A stretch of 54,826 bases of DNA from Synergistaceae bacterium. Its GTDB lineage: Bacteria; Synergistota; Synergistia; Synergistales; Synergistaceae. The stretch spans positions 1-54,826 of the forward strand of contig JAIRNC010000001.1 in NCBI GenBank assembly GCA_031258255.1, read 5' to 3'. Position 1 is the stretch's first letter, and the number at the start of each line of letters is the position of its first letter. The notes beneath the pieces were generated by a model. The model was not told where the DNA came from. It searched no databases and was given only the letters and a program-made list of their open reading frames with translations. A program made the position numbers and the translations under genes. Shown here in pieces: positions 1 through 8,347 of this stretch.

Positions 1-81
1 CCTCGCCCTCTCGACCGGGATCTCCGCGCTTATCCGAAAAACCCCTTTCTCAAACCGGATGCTTATGTTCTTCGCCACTGA
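1..81 (+). CDS. Possible 3' end of an unidentified gene (partial)
   Basis: Frame 1 is open from the window edge to a TGA at 79-81, giving a 26-residue tail that ends in DAYVLRH. The peptide has a protein-like mix of Pro, Arg, Lys and aromatic residues, but it is too short to recognise. It would be the C-terminus of a plus-strand gene that lies mostly outside the window. It could equally be a chance open frame. Confidence 0.22.
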   Translation, partial: PRPLDRDLRAYPKNPFLKPDAYVLRH

Positions 82-553
82 CATCACCGCCTGTTACGGT
101 AGATTTGACTGCCGCGCGGCCGGGTATACGAAATGGCGTCCGCCACCGCAGTCATCAATCGCATCGTAAGCGCGGTTTTTACAGCGAACACATTTTTGAG
201 GGGTTGGTGTCTAGACGCGGCATTGGAGCCGTTTTAGGGGGACTCGCTGAGGATGTGCGGCAGAGGGCAGCAAATAAATCGTGTTTATGTCAAAAGAAAT
301 CGCCGTCTGATAACGAAACGGCAGCATCTATGAAGGAAAAAGACATACGGGAAGATAAGCTGAAATACTCTCACATGCTGGAGCCATCCAAGCATCCATT
401 CGACAGCGGACTGTGGGAGGGCAAAAATTTCCGGACCTGTTATAGCTAAATGCCGGACGGTGAAAGACACCGGTTTTCAGAGGTTGTGGAAAAAGGGAGA
501 TGCCGAGGAATGCATTTAGCGGGGAAATTTTGGAGGACATACGGAGGACAGAG
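82..553. other. Non-coding or decayed stretch, no supportable gene
   Basis: About 470 bases hold only short overlapping open frames (for example 105-449 on plus and 285-470 on minus) without a good ribosome site or a recognisable product. A perfect 5-bp hairpin (CGGTG, loop AAAGA, CACCG) lies at 458-472. A tandem pair GGAGGACA lies at 532-539 and 543-550. These resemble degenerate repeat debris more than a gene. Confidence 0.5.
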
Positions 554-591
554 CAAAGAAAAAGGGCTCAGGAGAATCTCCTGAACCCTTG
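554..591 (-). terminator. Rho-independent terminator downstream of tRNA-Ala
   Basis: Read on the minus strand, a GC-rich hairpin of about 13 bp (AGGGTTCAGGAGA, short TTC loop, TCCTGAGCCCT) is followed by TTTTTCTTT. It begins about 10 bases after the tRNA CCA end, so it should terminate the tRNA transcript. Confidence 0.88.
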
Positions 592-599
592 CTATCTCT

Positions 600-674
600 T
601 GGTGGAGCTGATGGGAATTGAACCCACGTCCTCTTCCATGCCAAGGAAGCGCGCTCCCTCTGCGCCACAGCCCC
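600..674 (-). tRNA. tRNA-Ala (anticodon GGC)
   Basis: On the minus strand the 75-base sequence folds as a cloverleaf. The acceptor arm GGGGCTG pairs with CAGCTCC, and the CCA end is encoded. The anticodon stem CTTCC/GGAAG encloses the loop TTGGCAT, so the anticodon is GGC (alanine, GCC and GCU codons). The T-arm contains GGTTCAATTCC. The gene stands alone, with its own promoter upstream and a terminator downstream. Confidence 0.97.
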
Positions 675-691
675 GTAAAGACAACGTGTGA

Positions 692-720
692 ATTATAAGG
701 ATCTTGCCTTTAGCTGTCAA
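692..720 (-). promoter_or_regulatory. Consensus sigma-70 promoter for tRNA-Ala
   Basis: On the minus strand TTGACA (720-715) and TATAAT (697-692) are separated by exactly 17 bases. Both hexamers match the consensus perfectly. The tRNA 5' end at 674 lies 17 bases past the -10 box, as expected for a stable-RNA promoter. Confidence 0.9.
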
Positions 721-742
721 CATCGATTTATAGCGGTTTGAT

Positions 743-970
743 TTATTGTTGTATGCCAGATTGTATGCCATACCCATCTTTGGCATACCACCCTGAGATG
801 TCTGCCTGTGAAACAAGGCCAAGGGCTGCGGCAATGGGGCTGTATGGCGGCAGGTAAACGACACTGGCTCCAGCCGCCGCAATGAGCTCGGCGACCCCTT
901 GTACCTTGTGGGACGTCAGGTTGTCCATTATCACGACGTCTCCTTCTTGAAGCGCCAGCTTTCCCCCGCC
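743..970 (-). pseudogene. IS630-family transposase remnant
   Basis: The minus-strand reading contains [13 protein letters not shown] followed by [10 protein letters not shown], the second-Asp region of IS630-type DDE transposases. Directly after PYSPI the sequence jumps to GWYAKDGY, which resembles the far C-terminus of the family (GWF..CGY). The NPIE segment with the catalytic Glu and about 30 residues around it is therefore missing. The N-terminal half, including the first catalytic Asp, is also absent, and no terminal inverted repeats are seen. It is dead insertion-sequence debris lying between tRNA-Ala and the 3' end of the UPF0210 gene. Confidence 0.82.
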
Positions 971-1007
971 CGTACAACCTTGAATAGCCAGCTGTGATTT
1001 ATGTCCC

Positions 1008-2366
1008 CTAGTTCCTAAAGCTGTGGATGGGGGCGGGGATACGGCCGCCACGGCGCACGAAATCGGCGCATCTGAACTTGTTGGCCTCCATTACCGGAGC
1101 GGCGCCCATGAGGCCGCCGAACTCCACCATGTCGCCGACGCCTTTACCGGCCACTGGGATGATGCGGACGGCCGTCGTCTTGTTGTTGACCATTCCGATG
1201 GCCATCTCGTCCATGATGATGCCTGAGATAGTCTCCGTCGAGGAGTCGCCTGGTATCGCGATCATGTCCAGCCCGACGGAGCAGACGCAGCTCATGGCCT
1301 CCAGCTTCTCCAGCGTGAGGGCGCCGGCCTGGACGGCCTCTATCATGCCGTGATCCTCGCTCACGGGGATAAAAGCGCCGCTCAGGCCACCGACGTAGGA
1401 GCTCGCCATCACGCCGCCCTTTTTCACGCTGTCGTTCAAAATGGCGATGGCGGCGGTTGTGCCGGGCGCCCCTGGCTGCTCCAGCCCCATCTCCTGCAAT
1501 ATCTCTGCCACGCTGTCCCCTACGGCTGGCGTTGGCGCCAGGGAGAGGTCTATGGACCCGAACGGGACCTTTAGCCGTCTGGCCGCCTCCTGCGCCACGA
1601 GCTGGCCCACGCGGGTGATCTTGAACGCCGTGCGTTTGACCGTCTCGCAGAGGGTCTCGAAATCAGCGCCGCGCACGGATTCCAAGGCGCGCTTCACGAC
1701 CCCGGGGCCGCTCACGCCGACGTTGATGGAGGCGTCGCCCTCCCCCACGCCATGGAACGCGCCGGCCATGAAGGGGTTGTCGTCCACCGCGTTGCAGAAC
1801 ACGACGAATTTGGTACATCCCGCGGAACCCCTTTCCCCCGTCAACATGGCTGTGTCCTTTACGACGCGGGCCACCCTGTTCACCGCGTCCACGTTAATGC
1901 CTGACCGCGTCGAGGCGACGCACACGGACGAACAGACGCGCTCTGTCTGGGCCAAGGCCGGCGGTATGGAGTCCATCAGCTTGTTGTCCTCGAGCGTCAT
2001 GCCCTTCTGGACGAGCGCCGAAAAGCCGCCGATGAAGTTGATCCCTATGGCCTCGGCCGCTCTGTCCAGCGCTCGGGCAATTTCCACATAGCCGTCGCAC
2101 CGGCAACCCGCGGCTGCTATGGCAATGGGCGTGACGGAGACGCGCTTGTTGACGACGGGGATGCCGTACTCCTTGGCGATGTCGTCCCCCACGCGCACCA
2201 GATGCTCGGCCTTCCTCGATATCTTGTCGTAAATTTTGCCGCAGAACGCGTCGAGGTCAGTGTCAGCGCAGTCGAGCAGGCTGATGCCCATCGTGATCGT
2301 GCGGACGTCCAGATTGGCCTCGGCGATCATGCGGATGGTCTCTTGGGCCTCGTAAATGGAGATCAT
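1008..2366 (-). CDS. UPF0210 / DUF711 (PFL) family protein
   Basis: The 452-residue product matches the UPF0210 (DUF711) family in length and conserved stretches: an N-terminus [14 protein letters not shown], a glycine-rich central part and a MVEFGGLMG segment near the C-terminus. The biochemical role of the family is not established; homology to pyruvate formate-lyase-type folds has been suggested. It is the last gene of the long minus-strand series and lies 3 bases after the ACT-domain gene. That pairing with a UPF0237 ACT protein is recurrent, so the small protein may regulate this one or bind a shared ligand. The IS630 remnant follows its stop codon. Confidence 0.93.
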   Translation of the reverse strand: MISIYEAQETIRMIAEANLDVRTITMGISLLDCADTDLDAFCGKIYDKISRKAEHLVRVGDDIAKEYGIPVVNKRVSVTPIAIAAAGCRCDGYVEIARALDRAAEAIGINFIGGFSALVQKGMTLEDNKLMDSIPPALAQTERVCSSVCVASTRSGINVDAVNRVARVVKDTAMLTGERGSAGCTKFVVFCNAVDDNPFMAGAFHGVGEGDASINVGVSGPGVVKRALESVRGADFETLCETVKRTAFKITRVGQLVAQEAARRLKVPFGSIDLSLAPTPAVGDSVAEILQEMGLEQPGAPGTTAAIAILNDSVKKGGVMASSYVGGLSGAFIPVSEDHGMIEAVQAGALTLEKLEAMSCVCSVGLDMIAIPGDSSTETISGIIMDEMAIGMVNNKTTAVRIIPVAGKGVGDMVEFGGLMGAAPVMEANKFRCADFVRRGGRIPAPIHSFRN

Positions 2367-2369
2367 CGG

Positions 2370-2639
2370 CTATATCCTGTGCATGGCGTTGAAAATGTCC
2401 TCGTGCTGGAGTCTCACCACCACGCCGATGTCGCGCCCCAGTGTCTCGAGCCCGACGGTCATCGACGCCAGTGGCTCGGTTGACCCGCTCAGGTCCACGA
2501 CCATCATCATGTTGAAGTACCCGCCCACTATCGTCTGCGAGATGTCGAGAACGTTCACGTTCCGCTCCGACATGTACGAGCAGATCTTCGCTATGATCCC
2601 GACGGAATCCTTCCCCAGCACGGTGACGATGCCTCTCAT
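2370..2639 (-). CDS. ACT domain-containing protein (UPF0237 family)
   Basis: An 89-residue protein that is almost entirely one ACT domain, a small-ligand (often amino-acid) sensing fold. It begins RGIVTVLGKDSVGIIAKIC and contains the motif VLDISQTIVGGYFNM, typical of UPF0237. There is no catalytic domain. Its start overlaps the stop of the upstream debranching-type gene by four bases (ATGA), and the UPF0210 gene follows after 3 bases, so the three are probably co-translated. A regulatory role for the UPF0210 partner is inferred from linkage only. Confidence 0.93.
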   Translation of the reverse strand: MRGIVTVLGKDSVGIIAKICSYMSERNVNVLDISQTIVGGYFNMMMVVDLSGSTEPLASMTVGLETLGRDIGVVVRLQHEDIFNAMHRI

Positions 2640-4627
2640 GCCTTCAGATCCTCGTCGATCACCCGCAGGAGCTCGCCCAGCGACGCGGCGCTCAGGACGT
2701 CGCCGTTGGGTATGTACGGCATCATGCCGTCAAAGTACTCCGCCACGCCGCCAAGGCAGCCCCTCCTGAGGTGCGACGTGAAGGGGCGGACGAAGGACCA
2801 GCCCATCTCATACGAGCCTGGATTGAAGCGCATGAAGGCCGTGATGAACTGCCCCAATAGCCACGGCCACGCCATGCCGCGCAGACGCGCCTTTTTCTTC
2901 TGGTCGGGGCGTCCCTCGGCGCGTCCCTTGAACTTCTCGTGGTGCGGGTCCAGCGTCCGCAGGCCGTATGTGGTGTAGAGCTCGTCCCAGCAGGTGGCAA
3001 AGAGCGCCCTCCCCTGTTCGCCGGACATCACGGGGTACGGCAGCGAGACGGCTAAGATCGCGTTCGGTCGGATCGCGTCGTCCGACGTCCCCCTGGACGG
3101 GTCTACCCAGTCGAAGAGGTAATTTTTCTCCTTGTTCCAGAAAACCCTCTCAAAGGACGCGCGGCACTCGGACGCGCGACTCTCGTAATTTTTGGCCCCA
3201 GCCGCGTCGCCGGACAGCTCCGCCGCCTTTTTCATGAACGAGAGGGCGTTGTACCACAGGGCGTTGAGCTCGACCAAATACCCGCTGCGCTTGACCAGCG
3301 GTTCGCCGTCAGCATCCCCCGACATCCAGTGGCACGTGCCGGGCGCGCCTAGGTACTTAATTAGCTTGGACTCCGGGTCCATGGCGGCCCCGAGTTTTTC
3401 CGAACCCTCCACGTAGCGCTTTACTATCTCCGCGAGCTTCGCGTAGTTCGTGCGGGCGTACTCGTCCCCCTCGTGGGCGCAGAGCTTGTCCGCCGCATAG
3501 ACGAACCATAGCCCGGCGTCAACGGCGCCGAAGGCCGCTTCCCCGCAGTAGGCGATGGAGGCGGGCATTATCCCTCCGGACGCTGCCGCCAGACCGAGCC
3601 AGCGATCCAGTATCCCTCGCGCGGCCTTAGCCCTGCCAGTGGCAAGCGCCAGCCCTGGCATGGAGACAAACGTGTCCCTCGCGCGCTGCTGGACGGAGGG
3701 GAAGCCTGAGAATATCGCTGGTTCCGCCCCCTCGCAGGCCGTAACGAGGTGGGAGGACGACTGTATCATGTCCTGTACGCCGCTGTAGGGCGAGTCTATG
3801 CCAGCGCTGCGGACGATCCCGCCAAGGCGTTCCACGGTCTCGCTCTCCAGCAGTTTTATCTCCTCCAGGGAGTACGAGACGGGCTCCTGCGAAAGCACGA
3901 CGTACAGCACATCGCCCTTCCGCAGCTTTACAGAACCCACGCCGGGCGACCAGAGACAGTCAGCCAGGCCGCCCTCCGCCTCCTCGTCCTTTTCGTAGAC
4001 CACGTTCTCGTACCAGAGCGGCTTGGCGGACCACTTCGCCGACAGATCGCCAGAGGCCGTGAACGACACGTGGCTCACGTGTCCGCGCCCGCTCACCGCC
4101 ACTGACCAGTCTGTCGGGCAAGAGGAATCGAACGCCGGCTTCTCCACCGGTTCCATCACGTCGTCCTTGGCCCTGTGGGCGAAGAGCGGCCTTATGTCCA
4201 CGCCTATCTCCCCTGGCGCCGCCAGCAGCTCGTACTTCACGATGGCGCTCGTCCCGCTCTGAGGCATGAAAATGGATTTCTTCAAGAAAATGCTGTGAAT
4301 CACAAACAACATGCTGGGGAAAGGGGTTCCCTGGTATTCCTGCAAATATCTGTAACCGTCCGGGTAGACGAGATCCCTGTAGCGGTTCGTGGATAGCCGA
4401 TACTGCCTGTTATGGGCGTAAATGGTCTCCTCCAGCTTGCTGACCAAGACCGTGTGGCGCGTCGAGCCACGCTGGCGGGCCACCAAGAGCCCGTGCTCCC
4501 ACCTCGTGTTGGCCCCAATGACCGTGGATGAGCCGTAGTTCCCCGTGCCATTCGAGACCAAAAATTCCCTGTCCACTCCCTTGTCGTATGTGTTGACGTC
4601 TGCCTTGCCCAAGTACATCGGAACCAT
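2636..4627 (-). CDS. Glycogen debranching-type enzyme (GH133-like amylo-1,6-glucosidase)
   Basis: The 663-residue protein has the N-terminal debranching-enzyme domain (EFLVSNGTGNYGSSTVIG, residues 21-38, then TRWEHGLLVA at 41-50) and a C-terminal (alpha/alpha)6 glucosidase-type domain from about 280. Recognisable C-terminal motifs are DAGLWF (370-375), VELNALWYNAL (452-462), YGLRTL (554-559) and GCLGGVAEYFDG (623-634). In the family these enzymes remove alpha-1,6 branch glucose from glycogen-like polymers. The usual TWMDA motif reads HWMSGD at 433-438, so the Asp thought to act as general acid is Ser; Glu630 is kept. The start chosen follows AAGGAAGGGG; an ATG three codons later (4618) is an alternative. 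It lies 22 bases after whiA. Confidence 0.88.
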   Translation of the reverse strand: MVPMYLGKADVNTYDKGVDREFLVSNGTGNYGSSTVIGANTRWEHGLLVARQRGSTRHTVLVSKLEETIYAHNRQYRLSTNRYRDLVYPDGYRYLQEYQGTPFPSMLFVIHSIFLKKSIFMPQSGTSAIVKYELLAAPGEIGVDIRPLFAHRAKDDVMEPVEKPAFDSSCPTDWSVAVSGRGHVSHVSFTASGDLSAKWSAKPLWYENVVYEKDEEAEGGLADCLWSPGVGSVKLRKGDVLYVVLSQEPVSYSLEEIKLLESETVERLGGIVRSAGIDSPYSGVQDMIQSSSHLVTACEGAEPAIFSGFPSVQQRARDTFVSMPGLALATGRAKAARGILDRWLGLAAASGGIMPASIAYCGEAAFGAVDAGLWFVYAADKLCAHEGDEYARTNYAKLAEIVKRYVEGSEKLGAAMDPESKLIKYLGAPGTCHWMSGDADGEPLVKRSGYLVELNALWYNALSFMKKAAELSGDAAGAKNYESRASECRASFERVFWNKEKNYLFDWVDPSRGTSDDAIRPNAILAVSLPYPVMSGEQGRALFATCWDELYTTYGLRTLDPHHEKFKGRAEGRPDQKKKARLRGMAWPWLLGQFITAFMRFNPGSYEMGWSFVRPFTSHLRRGCLGGVAEYFDGMMPYIPNGDVLSAASLGELLRVIDEDLKA

Positions 4628-4649
4628 CCCCTTCCTTTTTATTGTCCAT

Positions 4650-5525
4650 CTACCGACCCAGAGCCGCCAATAACGTCTTCAGCTTGCGCCACCTGTACTC
4701 CACTGTGCTCTTGCTCACCGGCTTCGACAGCATCTGCCCTAACTCAGCCAGCGACGCGCTGGGGTTGATCCGCCGCATACGGGCCAGCTCCGCCAGCACA
4801 GGCGAGAGACAGTCCCACAGGGCGCCGGAATCCACCGCGTCCACCATCGCCAGCTGCGCCGCCGCCGCGTCCACAGTCTTGCTTATGTTCGCGGAGTCGC
4901 AGTTCATGACCTTGTTCACCCTGTTCTTGATCGACCTCACCATAGCCGTCTCCTCCAGGAACAACGAACTCTTCACGAGGCCCATCCTCAAGAGGCAGGT
5001 GACTATCAGATCCTGGTCGCGCAGCGTGTATTCCGCCCTGCCCCGCGCGACCCTCTTTCTCAGGGCTATCCCAGACGCGCCCAACAGAGCGGCTGCCTTG
5101 CGGCCAGACGCATCGCCGTGGGGGCGTAGCGTCATGTAATAGCCGCTCTGGGGCAGATAGAGGGCGCCGCACCCGCCCCACAGCCCGCGAAACCACGCCC
5201 AACGCTCACTTTCGCTTTCGTGCGCGCCCGCCGTTATATCCCTGACGATGCCCTCCGGCAGGACGAAGAGCGCCCGGCCCAGTTTCCTGTTCAACTCTAT
5301 CGGCCTGCCGCCTAGGGTAATTTTCCCACTAAAAGACCTTTCCTTCAAGCTCTTCCATAGTTTCAAAAGACGCCTCCCGACTACAGGGCTCGGGCAGGCG
5401 AAGGAGGCCGTCCCCCGCCCGCCGGACTTCGGGAGAGCCTCAAGGAAGCCGCAGAGCTCCGCCTGCGCCGCCGTTGTCGGAAGGCCTAAGAATTCGTCCC
5501 AGACGACATCCTTCAACGCCGACAT
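4650..5525 (-). CDS. whiA: Sporulation-type transcription regulator WhiA
   Basis: The 291-residue product has the WhiA layout: an N-terminal LAGLIDADG-like domain containing RGLWGGCGALYLPQSGYYM, then a C-terminal helix-turn-helix ending SLAELGQMLSKPVSKSTVEYR. WhiA is a DNA-binding protein linked to division and differentiation in Gram-positive bacteria; in non-sporulating relatives its role is division or metabolic control. The order rapZ, yvcK, whiA is conserved in those lineages. Its ATG overlaps the yvcK stop by one base (TGATG). Its proximity to ftsZ, a known WhiA-associated gene in actinobacteria, is suggestive. Confidence 0.94.
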   Translation of the reverse strand: MSALKDVVWDEFLGLPTTAAQAELCGFLEALPKSGGRGTASFACPSPVVGRRLLKLWKSLKERSFSGKITLGGRPIELNRKLGRALFVLPEGIVRDITAGAHESESERWAWFRGLWGGCGALYLPQSGYYMTLRPHGDASGRKAAALLGASGIALRKRVARGRAEYTLRDQDLIVTCLLRMGLVKSSLFLEETAMVRSIKNRVNKVMNCDSANISKTVDAAAAQLAMVDAVDSGALWDCLSPVLAELARMRRINPSASLAELGQMLSKPVSKSTVEYRWRKLKTLLAALGR

Positions 5526-6646
5526 CAGGGGATTACGTCCCTCGCTATGCGCATGAGGATCTCAGCCAGGTTCTGGGAGTGGTGGCGCAGGTACTTGCCG
5601 TCCTTTATGTTAACCAGGTCGGCGTAGACGATCGTGCCTCCGTTGCCCTCGATGTAAGTCTCCTCGTCCCGGGACAGGTAGAGGGGTTCTGCGCCCTTCT
5701 CACGGTATCTCGCCAGGTAGTCCGCCGGGATCGGCGTGTGGTTTGCCACCACGAAGTCCGGCATGGCGCCCAGGACGCTTGCGATCCAGTCTAGGTGAGC
5801 CGTTATGTTCATGCCCTCCGTCTCGCGCGTCTGGGTCATGAGGTTGGCTATGTACACCTTGGGGGCGGGGGACGTCCGAATGGCCCTCGATACGTCCTCA
5901 AGCAGGAGGTTGGGCAGGATGCTCGTGAAGAGGCTGCCCGGGCCCAGGACGATGAGGTCAGCGGCCTCTATGGAGTCTATCACGTCAGGGAGGGGTTTCG
6001 CTGAGGCCGGTTCGAGCCAGATCCGCTTCATGTCGCTGCCGTTCGCCGATATGTCCAGCTCGCCCTTGACGCGCTTCCCCGCTTCCGTCTCCCCGTGCAG
6101 GACCACCGTCTCTGTCGTTACGGGCAGCACCCTGCCGCGGATCGCCAAGAGCCTGTTCATCTCCTCGACGGCCTTGCTAAAGTCGCCCACCAGCTCGCAG
6201 GCCGCCAGCAGAATGAGGTTCCCCAGGCTGTGGCCGTTCAGCTCGCCCCTGTCGAACCTGAAGTTCAGTATCCTGTTGAGCGAGTTGTCGTTTTCGGCGA
6301 GCGCCACGAGACAGTTGCGGACGTCGCCGGGGGGCAGGACGCCCCACTCCTGCCTGAGCCGGCCGGAGCTGCCTCCCTCGTCCGTCACCGCGACTGCGGC
6401 TGTGATGTTCCTAGAAAAACCCTTGAGCCCAGCAAGCAGCGTAGAGAGGCCGGTGCCGCCGCCCACGCAGACGAATCTCGGCCCTTGGAGCAGCCTCTGC
6501 TCCACCGCGTTCCCCATCACGTCCCTGCGGCGGTAGGCGCCGTTTGTAGCCGCTCGCTTCTTGCCGCCCTTGAGGGAGAACATTACGGTGAGGGCGCAGC
6601 CTGCCAAAAAACCTGCCGACGCCCATACCGCGCCCTCCGACATCAT
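5525..6646 (-). CDS. yvcK: YvcK/CofD-like gluconeogenesis factor with an N-terminal membrane segment
   Basis: The 373-residue protein carries the YvcK core from about residue 57: VCVGGGTGLSTLL (nucleotide-sugar binding loop at 61-66), TDEGGSSGRLR, LPPGDVRNCLVAL and NHTPIPADYLARY. In Bacillus YvcK binds UDP-GlcNAc, is localised in the cell and is needed for normal cell-wall synthesis on gluconeogenic carbon. Unlike the usual protein of about 320 residues, this one has about 50 extra residues at the start with a hydrophobic segment (about 5-25) followed by Lys/Arg, which predicts a membrane anchor. It overlaps rapZ by four bases (ATGA) and whiA by one. Confidence 0.93.
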   Translation of the reverse strand: MMSEGAVWASAGFLAGCALTVMFSLKGGKKRAATNGAYRRRDVMGNAVEQRLLQGPRFVCVGGGTGLSTLLAGLKGFSRNITAAVAVTDEGGSSGRLRQEWGVLPPGDVRNCLVALAENDNSLNRILNFRFDRGELNGHSLGNLILLAACELVGDFSKAVEEMNRLLAIRGRVLPVTTETVVLHGETEAGKRVKGELDISANGSDMKRIWLEPASAKPLPDVIDSIEAADLIVLGPGSLFTSILPNLLLEDVSRAIRTSPAPKVYIANLMTQTRETEGMNITAHLDWIASVLGAMPDFVVANHTPIPADYLARYREKGAEPLYLSRDEETYIEGNGGTIVYADLVNIKDGKYLRHHSQNLAEILMRIARDVIP

Positions 6647-7524
6647 CGCGCCTCCAAGTCGATGTCCCTGTGGCAGACGGCCACCTGATGTCCGATGCGA
6701 GCCAGGTATCCAGCGACCTCCTCGGCTATCGCGACGGACCTGTGCCTCCCGCCTGTGCAGCCTATGGCTATGTGGAGCTGCTTTTTTACAGCCTGTGGAT
6801 AGAGATCTGCGACGAAGGAGACCAGGCGCTCCAGCTCATCCATGAACGCCCTTTTTTCGCGCGTCCCGTCGAGGTAGGCACGTATTTCACGGTCTTTGCC
6901 GGACAAGTTTTTAAGCTCAGGGACGTAGTTCGGGTTGGGGAGGAATCTCACGTCGAACATGTAGTCGCAGTCGGCCGGAACGCCGTTCTTGAAGCCGAAG
7001 GAACTTACGACAACCCCCTGCGGCCTGCACCCGGCGTCAAGCTCCGAGAGCAGCCTCTCGCGGAGGCCGTTCTGGCTCAAGGCGGACGTGTCTATCACGA
7101 TATCCGCCACGGAGCGGATTCCTTGCAGCATCTCCCTCTCACCCGTCACGCTTTTCAGGATCGACGACCCCTCTGCTAAGGGGTGCCGCCGCCTGGTCGC
7201 CCCGAACCTGCGGACGAGCTGCTCCTCGGACGAGTCGAGGAATACGACCTTCACGTCGGGGAGCTCTTTTTTGAGCTCTCCCATGGAGTGGAAGATCCCG
7301 TCCAAGAGATCCCCTCCCCTGACATCCACTACCGCAGCGACGCCAGTCGTGACGGCCGCGACGTTTGCCTCAAGGACGCGCACGAGATCAGGCAACATGG
7401 ACGGCGGGATGTTGTCCACGGCGTAGAAGCCGCAGTCCTCAAGCGCGCCCAGGGCCGTCGTCTTGCCTGCCCCGGAGAGCCCTGTTATGATCACACACCT
7501 CTTTACGGTCTTTTCCCCTGACAT
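6643..7524 (-). CDS. rapZ: RNase adapter / nucleotide-binding protein RapZ (YvcJ)
   Basis: A 293-residue protein with Walker A GLSGAGKT (residues 15-22), the family hallmark CGFYAVDNIPP, the stretch FLPNPNYVPELKNLSGKD in the middle, and a C-terminal CTGGRHRSVAIAE. In enterobacteria RapZ senses GlcN6P and guides RNase E to the GlmZ sRNA. In Gram-positives YvcJ has GTPase/ATPase activity and is always next to yvcK. The link to amino-sugar supply fits its place downstream of the peptidoglycan genes. A strong ribosome site TAGGAGG lies 7 bases before the ATG. Confidence 0.96.
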   Translation of the reverse strand: MSGEKTVKRCVIITGLSGAGKTTALGALEDCGFYAVDNIPPSMLPDLVRVLEANVAAVTTGVAAVVDVRGGDLLDGIFHSMGELKKELPDVKVVFLDSSEEQLVRRFGATRRRHPLAEGSSILKSVTGEREMLQGIRSVADIVIDTSALSQNGLRERLLSELDAGCRPQGVVVSSFGFKNGVPADCDYMFDVRFLPNPNYVPELKNLSGKDREIRAYLDGTREKRAFMDELERLVSFVADLYPQAVKKQLHIAIGCTGGRHRSVAIAEEVAGYLARIGHQVAVCHRDIDLEAR

Positions 7525-7534
7525 GTCCCGCCTC

Positions 7535-8347
7535 CTACGGACGATGGTGACTCGCGCATTCGGCCTCCCAGCCGCAAAGCATTTCCACGGCGTGCCTCAT
7601 GGCAGGCGCCACGGCGTCGAAGCACTCCCTCACCGCGCGCTCGCTGCCAGGGAACGCCACGATCAGCGTCGCGCCTCTCGTGACGGCGAGGCTCCTGGAG
7701 AGGAACCACCGTGGCGTCGACGCCATGGACTTTACGCGCATGGCCTCCCCGAAGCCTGGCACCGCCCTCTCCCCTACGTCAGCGATGGCCTCTGGCGTGA
7801 CGTCGCGCCTGGACAGGCCCGTACCGCCAGTGGTGAGTATCAGGTCTATCTGCCCGCCGTCAGCCCACCCCTTTAGCTTCTCAGCGATTAAGCCGCGCTC
7901 GTCGGGGACGATGTCTGAAAACACCACCTCAGCGCCTAATGGCTCGACGAGTTCCGCCAGGGCAGGGCCTGACGTGTCCTTCCGCTCACCCCTGCTGCCC
8001 TTGTCGCTTACGGTGAGGACTGCCGCGCGAATGCGCCGCAGGGTTTTGATCCTCGACGAGACCTCCGCGAATCCTGACAGCCATACATGGAGCGCTGCGT
8101 CCCCGTCAACCCACAGGAGTACGCCTGCGCCGATCGAGACGAGCCGCTCGCGCCCAGGTTCAAAGCCAGGCTGCGTCACTATGGCGTAGTCAGCGTCCTG
8201 CGGGATGGGCGCTCCAGCGCCGCAGAGGGCGAGCTTGGCCGAAATGCCGTTGACGCACACGCCGTGCCGCGAGACGCTGTGCAGGTAGATATGCCTCTCC
8301 CACACGCCGCGCCGCGCGTCGTAAATTCCTAGGATCCTGTCGCTCAT
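7535..8347 (-). CDS. MogA-type molybdopterin adenylyltransferase fused to an N-terminal domain
   Basis: Residues about 107-270 form a MogA/MoaB-type domain: AAVLTVSDKGSRGERKDTSG, LTTGGTGLSRRDVTPEA and VAFPGSERAVREC. It adenylylates molybdopterin before metal insertion. The first roughly 105 residues (MSDRILGIYDARRG onward) are an additional domain that I do not recognise; it is rich in beta-prone residues and could bind cofactor or substrate. The start at 8347 was chosen because its ATG overlaps the moaC TGA by one base; the open frame extends further upstream only inside moaC. It follows moaA and moaC in a cofactor synthesis block. Confidence 0.88.
   Translation of the reverse strand: MSDRILGIYDARRGVWERHIYLHSVSRHGVCVNGISAKLALCGAGAPIPQDADYAIVTQPGFEPGRERLVSIGAGVLLWVDGDAALHVWLSGFAEVSSRIKTLRRIRAAVLTVSDKGSRGERKDTSGPALAELVEPLGAEVVFSDIVPDERGLIAEKLKGWADGGQIDLILTTGGTGLSRRDVTPEAIADVGERAVPGFGEAMRVKSMASTPRWFLSRSLAVTRGATLIVAFPGSERAVRECFDAVAPAMRHAVEMLCGWEAECASHHRP

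Noticed and set aside
105-449. 114-codon plus-strand open frame near the left edge
   Set aside because: No ribosome site, odd composition, overlaps other open frames, and no recognisable protein; treated as non-coding.
592-882. Minus-strand open frame running through tRNA-Ala
   Set aside because: It covers the tRNA and its promoter, so it cannot be a real gene.
1441-2091. 216-codon plus-strand open frame opposite the UPF0210 gene
   Set aside because: Antisense shadow of a well-supported gene.
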